DNA of 64,000 nucleotides. It comes from Ephydatia muelleri (Eukaryota > Porifera > Demospongiae > Spongillida > Spongillidae). Location: the NCBI GenBank assembly GCA_013339895.1, contig JABACO010000001.1, forward strand, positions 27,386,015 through 27,450,014, in the 5' to 3' direction. A model generated the notes under the pieces. That model was not told the DNA's origin. It ran no database searches and saw only the letters and a program-made list of their open reading frames with translations. Below, in pieces: positions 57,241-64,000 of the stretch. Made by a program: the position numbers and the translations under genes. The stretch's first letter is position 1. Each line of letters starts with the position of its first letter.

Positions 57241-59174
57241 AAAACTTCTTTCATACAATGTTTTAACATTAGTGCGAGTGGAATCTTCACTGGAAGTTAC
57301 TTTGCCTGACTACTATGGTTAGTATACAATAGCTGTCAAAAGTGACAGCTATTCTGTTGGAATACTCCTTGCAAACAAAATTTCATGCACGCTGACTCTA
57401 CAAAACTAAGACATGATTGAGAACTTGTGGGAGTGGTTGTTTGGTAATTTGGTAGGAATTGTTTCTCTGTCAAATCACAGAGCTTAGTTTGCTAGCAAAT
57501 GTTACCACCATACATAGAATTGATGTAGCTATCTGAAACAAGCGCACCAGAAAGGACACAGGTTTTGCCAGGGTATTTATATTGGATAGTGTCGAACTGT
57601 AGAGTTTCACCACGACACTCTCACATACCTCACCTGTCATACAATTTTGAGCAGCATGTGGCTGTGGACATCTGGCTGTGAACATCTTGCTGTGAGCTAT
57701 CTGGCTGTGAGAAGGCAATGATTTAGGCAAGTCATATAAGACAGCTGCTAAATATACTATAATTAAGCCAGCCCAATGCTGTATCTCTGGCTCTAAAAGT
57801 GCTACAGGGCTCTATGGCTCACACGCTCCAATTTTCTAATCCCTTATGCTATTGTTCATCTAGACACACACATGCAGTCAGACTGTCTATACAGTGACAA
57901 CAATAATTCTAGACTACATTCTTTGGCACAGGAGGTGTGTCCACATCTAGGTCATTTGGCTGTGTTCCCCTCCACACCTAAAGGACCACACTGTGTCAAT
58001 CACCACTACAGTATGTGTGCAAGTAGAACTGTACACCTAACATGAATGCATGGCCATACCTGATGCCCTTGTTGATTTGGTCTAGGGATGGCTGCATTGC
58101 CAAACATAAACCACTGGAACAGGACTTGGTTGGAATGCACAACCCACATACACCCTCAGTTCCTTCACCACTACACGTGTCGCTCCAACCTAGATGCACC
58201 CTAGCTATTGAACATCACATGTGTATGTGTGTGGATTAAAAGGTGTTCACTAACCTGTCCAGTGGCTTATACTGAACAAGAGTTTGGGACCTATGGGTAT
58301 GTGGATGTGTGAATGAGTATCTATTTCTGTCCCCTTACAAGTTCACTTCACCAGAATCATCCGTTAAACGTGTGAAAGAGGCATTGCCTACTGCACATTA
58401 TAAATGATCATTTGGACAACGAACCATAGAGGTTTAATAAATACAATACAATCATGTGGTACATCAACCCCAACACACCCACACACATGTGTGGTTATAT
58501 GCAGTGGAAAACATGCCTGACAGGAACACCATGTGGTGCTTGTGGGAAAAAATGACACGTACACATACACACACACACACACACATACATACACACACAC
58601 ACACATACATACACACACACACACACACATACACACACGCACAACGCACACGCATGACGCACACGCATGGACAGATAACACGACACAGGTGCACACATAC
58701 AATAGACTGGACCACTATAGCAAATGTAAAACATAGTATAAAGCATCTGACAGTTGCAAGCAACGTAACGAGACGACACGCACAACATTACGTTTCTGAA
58801 TTTTGGTCGCGTGCTCGATTTCAAATTTTGAAAGGTATATTCACCAATATATGGCAAGCCATCGTTCTTTTGCCACGTACTGGAACAGCCTTTACACAGT
58901 ACTCATACGGTCTGAGCAGGTTGGATTATGTCATTACATGACAAAGCGTCCCCCAACTAGGGCTGAAAACTTTTAGCGTCGTCTCCAGACCATGCCCGAT
59001 ATTTGGATTTCGTTGTCGCTAAATTAGTACTCTCCAAAAACTTCGTGGCTGGCACTAAGCGGTAGGTGGGGGCAGATATACATGTATAACGGACTTAGTA
59101 TTTTGTCGGGGCAAGTATCCATAGCACATAGATACTCTAAGATCAGAGAATACATGTATGTAATGTACGATGTA
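57241..59174. other. No gene recognised
   Basis: CA tracts at 58560-58640; short 'tctggctgtgagc' repeats near 57665-57715; otherwise featureless AT-rich DNA. Confidence 0.5.
58558..58650. repeat. CA/ACAT microsatellite
   Basis: (CA)n blocks separated by 'catacat', followed by 'gcacaacgcacacgcatgac'. Confidence 0.9.
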
Positions 59175-59757
59175 GGGTGGGATCAGGAGTGTTCGGCAGT
59201 TGCGCGGTATGACATAGTGTTAAACTTACCTATGTCGGATACAGGAGCTTATTAAATTAAGTACGCTAGTGCTTTGGGATCCTTAGTGATCGTGGAATAC
59301 TGAAAAATTAGTACTTAATCAATTTACCATTTGTTGTAAATATTATAGAGGTTGAAATCAATTGATGTCGCGTTAGGTAGTGTTCGGCACCGCACGAGGT
59401 ATATTCGGCAGTAGAATTAGGCAGTGTTCGGCATAGCAATTTATTCACATACCGCGACGCAACAGATATATAGATAGTACAAAATCTTATGATTTGACGC
59501 TGTAGCGCGAATCTAATTATCATGCACGATTGAAGTCATGATTAAAAACACAGACACACACACAAATACACACACAAATTTGAAATAAAAATCAAGAGAA
59601 GCATTCAAAAAATAAGCAGCATGTGTACAGTGTATGTGCGCGATCAGCTTGAAAAGATTAAGTGCGACTAGTTTTAAGCATCTATTTCACTTTCAATAAA
59701 CCAACAGGTAGGGCACAAATACTCATCTTCCTCGTCTGTGTCAAATCGGAAAAGCAT

Positions 59758-60396
59758 TAGTGTTCCGGTTCGATCCATTCGAACCGAACATCGAACCGAA
59801 CCTACTTAATTCGAACCGAACTTCGAACGGTTCGCGATCGCCAATTATTAACGATTATTAATGTTTAAACTAAACTATTTTCCCCCCCCCCCCCCCCCCG
59901 CCCCCACCATTAAAAAATGGCCCGTGTTTTTTAACGAGCGTAATACGGTGGGGAGTATCGACTTATTAATCATGAACGCGGCTGCGTGCTATTCTTTAAA
60001 ATCGTATTGGAGCCGGTACCAGTTCTTTTCTAAAATGTTTAAACAGGTACATGGAAGCGTTAATTAATTTAATTTTTATTTTGGTGGGGGCGGAGGGGGG
60101 GATATGTCGCGGTACTCTACGGTAGTTCAATATGCGATCGACAGTACGAAATAGTTAATCGGCGAGGCATGGCAGTGATGTCGCTCTCTGTACGTACATG
60201 TACAGATCTTGCTTAGCATTTCTTCAAAATGGCCATCAAGGAACACCCGATAAAGCTGCCACTAGACCTTATTCTCGCACAAGGCAATGAATTTTTAATG
60301 AGATGTTCGAAAGGTTCGAAATACGTTCGAACCGAACATCGAACCGAGTCGAACCTCGAACCGTTCGATACCGGTTCGGTCCGAACCGGAACACTA
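59758..60396. mobile_element. hAT-like nonautonomous element, 639 bp, with 8-bp target duplication
   Basis: Inverted ends 'tagtgttccggttcg' (left) and 'cgaaccggaacacta' (right) match over 15 of 15 bp. The flanks carry the direct duplication 'aaaagcat' at 59750-59757 and 60397-60404. An 8-bp duplication with TAG/CAG-type ends fits the hAT superfamily. Both terminal regions are rich in 'cgaaccgaac' subterminal repeats. There is no transposase inside; a C-rich run lies at 59883-59899. Confidence 0.88.
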
Positions 60397-61040
60397 AAAA
60401 GCATCCTATGTATTTCTGGTATGCAATCAATGTGTGTAGCTTCTTTACACTTATCACATTGTACCCACTTGCAATCATTACCCTTTTCCTCATCTTGATA
60501 AAAACTTGACATACACACTATGCATTCCCAGTCACTGTCATTTTTCTGCTTTTCCACCCTCTCTTTTCCTCCTTTCTTCTTGCTTGCTACCATTCCTTTA
60601 CCTCCTTTTTCCTTCTTTGCTTTTCCTTTCTTGCTTTTTTTCAGTAACTTCTCTTGCTCTTCAGCTTCTCGTAATTCTCTCCATCTCTTGCTAGTAAGAG
60701 CATATACACCACAGGACAAAGGTCGATTTCTCTTTTTCCCTATTTTATTGGCTGGCTTGGAAAGAGAAACGAGTCTTTCGACCAGGTGTTTAGTTAGAAT
60801 TGGTGTGACTGCAGAAGGCAGCTGTGATTGTTTGACATTTGAAAGTCCAGATGTGATTGGTGGTTCAGACACATCTGGGACAAAAGATGTCAAAGTAACA
60901 TTGGATGAGTCACAAGGAGGATCAATTGCTGCAGAGGTTTCATATGATGATTCAATGTTATCTGCCATGCTATTGCTAATAGATGGAGAACATGAATCAT
61001 TGGAATGAAGAAGTTCAGCTGCAAGATCTTCAGTTGGAAT

Positions 61041-61280
61041 GGTATCACTTGGGTGGCTTGCTTCTTGAAGGGCATCACTTGGGTGGCTTGCATCTTGAAG
61101 GGCATCACTTGGGTGGCTTGCGTCTTGAAGGGCATCACTTGGGTGGCTTGCTTCTTGAAGGGCATCACTTGGGTGGCTTGCATCTTGAAGGGCATCACTT
61201 GGGTGGCTTGCGTCTTGAAGGGCATCACTTGGGTGGCTTGCTTCTTGAAGGGCATCACTTGGGTGGCTTGCTTCTTGAAG
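61041..61280. repeat. In-frame 30-bp coding minisatellite, eight copies
   Basis: Unit 'ggcatcacttgggtggcttg' plus 'cNtcttgaag', exactly 30 bp. The variable base runs t, a, g, t, a, g, t, t across the eight units, so a 90-bp triplet is itself duplicated. On the coding strand it gives LQ[E/D]ASHPSDA. Confidence 0.97.
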
Positions 61281-62029
61281 ATTTTCACTTGACAAATCAT
61301 GCTCAGAAGATCTAATATCATCTTGAAGCTTTGACCATAACAAGAATAATGAGGTGTCTTCAACATCTCCGAGCCATTCACCACCGTATTGTGATTCAAA
61401 CATCTGCAACTTGTCATGTCCAATCCTTTCTTCAAGAAAACGACGACCAGTTCTTAAATGAAGCAAACCACAATCATCTATGGTCAACTCTTCTGCATTT
61501 TCTATCTCACGAACCTGCTGGTCTTTAACACATTTGCTGTAGTCTACCTGCTCTGGATCCAATGGGTAAAGACCAGTCTTTCGGAAGTTTATGCAGGCTG
61601 ATGCTTACTCAGCATAAATACATTATCAGATGCAGGCCTTTCTTTTGCCAACTTATAGTTTATTATGTAGCACATACAGATCCATTACAGTCAGTCCTGA
61701 ATTTCAACAGTGAAGAACAATTTACTACATACCATGTTTGGTCAATACAGTGCAGTAGTAACCGAATTGGCAAATGCAATGCAGTACTATCTAGCTACTC
61801 CCTAATCATCAGGGTAATAAAAAAATGAAATGACACGTATACAATGGGTCTCCATCACACAAAACAATAAACAGTTCACTTTATATGCATAGTCCAAGCC
61901 TGTGCTCTTCAGGAAGACTCCAGAGCTGTCCTCTAAGAAAATAAAAGTACATATAAAACTCAAAACATCTTATCATCTACTGTGATATGCACAACAGTTT
62001 AGGCTTCATATTGTAATGACCCACGCCCT

Positions 62030-62066
<37 letters not shown>
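62030..62066. repeat. Poly(C) tract
   Basis: About 32 C residues inside the pogo-like element. Confidence 0.9.
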
Positions 62067-62641
62067 CCATCCGAACACTGCTTTCCACCGTTAGATACAC
62101 CTGCCGCGCACAGCTTAGATTCATGTCAACTTTCCAAGTTTCAGGATAATATTTTAAGTTATAACTGTATATTTTGCCTGATTTGGAGTGTTCGGCACCC
62201 ATGCCGAAGACTCCTGCGTAATACGAATTGTACTTGGAGTGTTCGACATCCTACGAATTTCATGAAAGTATCACTATCCTGTATTGTCAAATACTTTATT
62301 GTATTGCATGCTAACTGTTCTATTCCAAACTAGCATAGAGATATGACTTCGGACAGCGTGTCTCCTTCATGATCGGTTGCCCCTTTTGTACCTCGAAACA
62401 CTTGCGCACTGTTTGACGCGCCATTTTGATAGAAAATTAGACATAGGTAAACAAAAAAAATTATAATCCACGAATAATACCTTTTCGTAGAACATACAAT
62501 TAGCTCGTTGCGAACACACTCATTGAAGAATATTTTCCAGCTTGTGTTGGAATTGTTGCGCTTCGGTTAAGCCGTTGCACCTCGTTTGAATCTTAGATTG
62601 CCGAACACTCCCCCCTGCCGAACTTACCTGAGACTACCCTA

Positions 62642-63025
62642 TGTACGAAGCCACTATGCATACTTACCTTGACATTGAAACTACTAACTCCTCATCAGAG
62701 ATATGTGTGTTTGCGAAGGGGCGGCAAAATAGTGATGAAATGGTTTGTGGCCAAATTGCATGCATGGCCATTGCTCGCTGACGACTTGTATAAGTTTGGT
62801 GAGTTGAACATGACCTGACCGCTGGCTGGGGAGGAGGAGATTGTACCACGCAAGGAGGACGCTTAACGCTTCCTCAGTGTGTGTGGAGTGAAGATCCAGA
62901 GGATTATTTTTTTCCTTAATGACATGGGGGGCGGGTCGTTCTTGTCCAGAAATGGTTTGGTACTACGCTATTGTTTGCTAGATTCATATGTTTTATCATT
63001 TGTGTGTGTATTCGACTTATGCCAG
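62642..63025. other. Upstream region or first intron of the death-domain gene
   Basis: The exon at 63026 begins in phase 1, so an upstream coding exon must exist; none was identified in this interval. Confidence 0.4.
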
Positions 63026-64000
63026 GTTTGCTGAACATGGAGTGCAGTGTAGATGACATCTACATCTACACCATAGCTGAATATGACTTCGATTGGGTGC
63101 GTGTTGGCCGAAGACTTCTTAGTGATCCGAAGGTCAGGAATATTGACAATGAGCAAGGCAGTGAAGACGACAAGAGGAATACAATGCTTTTGGAATGGAA
63201 GAAGACCAAGACACATGATGCTACTTATCAAGCATTAGTGAATGTGTTGCAAGCTATAGAGAACAATGCTACTGCTGATCGTGTTGAGTTGGAGAAGTGC
63301 AAATCACAAGGTAATAATAGATAATGCAAATAAACTACATCTTCACATAATGTTCTCATAGCTAGTACCTTCAATCAATCCACCACTGATGTTCCACTGG
63401 GAGTAGTGAAGTATGCAGAGTACCTGAAGGGTGTATATAAAGTCAAGCCATGTGGAGAACAATGGCTTTCTTTAGTTTCCAATTGTTACATTAACTTGTC
63501 TGCAAATGCAAGCATTGAAGACTTCCCCAAGAAGAAAGTGATTTGCATTCTTTTAATGATCCATTCCAAGATAGAAGAAATTAAAAAACTAAAAAGTTCC
63601 ATTACAACTGATCAAGTAAGTTTAGTGTCATACATAAGGTGAGGACCTTTCCACAAATACATGTAAGTTGCATGAGAGCATAATGTAATCAAAAAATGAA
63701 CAGGACCATTCATTTACCAACTGCTTGCCCTGTCATTTCAAGAGATCAGTAGACCACTCACTTCCTTGATATTTCTTTTTTCAAGGGTAGGTATTGCTAT
63801 GGAACTATTTCTAGGTGATTTAAATTTACAAGCTAATTAACACCGCGTCCGCGAGTAAAGTGGGTAAATTTAGGCCGTTTTTGGGGGAAGCAAAAATAAT
63901 AAAAGGTCGCTGATGAGTATTTATCTTTTCAAATACAGGAATTTGAAAATACAACTCTTGAGACAAGTTTGGGTGCATTTTGTGAGAGATCATTCAGCTT
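63026..64000 (+). CDS. Death-domain protein gene, 5' part (runs off the window)
   Basis: Exon 63026-63310 (phase 1-1) encodes a death-domain-like fold: GLLNMEC, DDIYIYTIAEYDFDWVRVG, RRLLSD, an acidic loop, RNTMLLEWKKTK, ATYQALVNVLQAIENNATAD. Exon 63362-63615 encodes ASTFNQSTTDVPLGVVKYAE, YLKGVYKVKPCGEQW and NCYINLSANASIEDFPKKK, then a Lys-rich helix ending TTDQ. A third exon starts at 63939 after 'tacag' (EFENTTLETSLGAFCERSFS) and continues past 64000. The 'YAEYLK..Y.......W......YINL' linker is like the one that follows death domains in invertebrate NACHT/NLR-type proteins, suggesting a nucleotide-binding immune receptor downstream; that part is inference. A truncated paralogue is at 40436-40876. 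Confidence 0.7.

Larger units (their letters stand above)
59674..61604 (-). pseudogene. Pogo/Tigger-type transposase C-terminus with PHD finger, disrupted by a nested element
   Basis: The frame starts ASACINFRKTGLYPLDPEQ and VDYSKC, the typical end of a DDE_1 (pogo/Tigger) transposase. It then has a helical region, eight in-frame copies of a 10-residue repeat (LQ[E/D]ASHPSDA), a Ser/Thr-rich linker, LSCGVYALTSKRWRELREAE and a Lys-rich nuclear-localisation-like stretch. A C4HC3-type PHD finger follows: WECIVC, WVQCDKC, ATHIDC. The hAT-like insertion (59758-60396) cuts the frame at HRMLF, before the last Cys pair. The expected continuation is present beyond the insertion (59749-59674): FDTDEEDEYLCPTCWF, ending SEIDA and a stop. 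No ATG precedes; the first codons follow an acceptor-like 'catcag'. The insertion makes the product lose the final CPTC zinc ligands. Confidence 0.78.
59175..62639 (-). mobile_element. Pogo-like DNA transposon, 3.47 kb, internally deleted and interrupted
   Basis: TA dinucleotides at 59173-59174 and 62640-62641 flank inverted ends of 25 bp. The left end reads 'gggtgggatcagg', three bases, then 'gttcggcag'. The right end, on the complement, reads 'gggtagtctcagg', three bases, then 'gttcggcag'. They match at 19 of 25 positions. Further 'gttcggca' copies lie near both ends (59381, 59427, 62189, 62597 reverse), as subterminal binding sites would. The element encodes, on the minus strand, the tail of a DDE/pogo-type transposase with a PHD finger. 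The N-terminal DNA-binding and DDE domains are missing, so it is nonautonomous. A hAT-like element has inserted inside it. Confidence 0.72.

Noticed and set aside
60890..61435. 181-codon frame with MPFKKQATQVMPFK-type repeats, and plus-strand frames over the same bases
   Set aside because: Out-of-frame readings of the 30-bp coding minisatellite inside the pogo transposase tail.

Overview
The window looks like intron-bearing metazoan DNA, most likely from a demosponge. The evidence is indirect. Small coding exons sit between short GT..AG introns (about 55-110 bp in the best model), and the exons are mostly phase 1. The protein families fit: death-domain exons followed by a conserved linker like that of invertebrate NLR-type proteins, an Ig-plus-fibronectin surface protein, DIRS-type tyrosine-recombinase retroelements, pogo- and hAT-type transposons, and Ulp1/PHD relics. 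A reverse-strand 28S rRNA fragment also reads like a sponge or other invertebrate large-subunit sequence. The rest is AT-rich, microsatellite-rich, repeat-dense DNA with very frequent TACATGTA-type palindromes. No species can be named from the sequence alone.

Layout. 0-5 kb: a decayed ORF (476-814), a large fold-back palindrome (1909-2663) and an old direct copy of the same repeat (4191-4715). Between them lies a minus-strand fibronectin-like exon (3267-3638). 5.6-10.5 kb: a decayed DIRS-like retroelement (gag with CCCH zinc finger, RT, RNase H, tyrosine recombinase) containing two minisatellites. 10.8-13.6 kb: a SCAN-like gag scrap, a minus-strand Ig exon (11788-12114) and a retroelement C-terminal relic. 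The Ig and fibronectin exons are probably two exons of one minus-strand gene, split by an intron that contains the DIRS element.

14-40 kb has very little convincing coding sequence. It holds CA/GT tracts, short-period minisatellites, inverted and direct segmental duplications (20-25 kb), an ACGACGTCGT array (32.1 kb), a second recombinase relic (35.3 kb), tRNA-like repeats (35.1 and 35.9 kb) and a second retroelement C-terminal relic (37.9 kb). 40.4-43.6 kb: a truncated death-domain gene copy, a fold-back MITE, then the best complete gene of the window. That gene is a five-exon Ig plus fibronectin-like protein of about 306 aa with a signal peptide and a hydrophobic C-terminus (41967-43467).

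46-49.4 kb: minus-strand remains of hAT-like and Ulp1/PHD proteins plus an unrecognised multi-exon gene. 50-52 kb: a higher-order tandem repeat running directly into a long single-exon GTPase-like gene. That gene keeps the DTPGFGD motif, lacks a P-loop and ends in a CaaX box. 54-57 kb: a transposon relic, the 28S fragment and a TTAA-flanked nonautonomous element. 59.2-62.6 kb: a TA-flanked pogo-like element whose transposase tail carries a PHD finger, interrupted by a nested 639-bp hAT-like element with an 8-bp target duplication. 63.0-64.0 kb: the start of a death-domain gene that runs off the window.

The window therefore reads as a few host genes (surface receptor, GTPase, death-domain protein) embedded in layered transposon remains.
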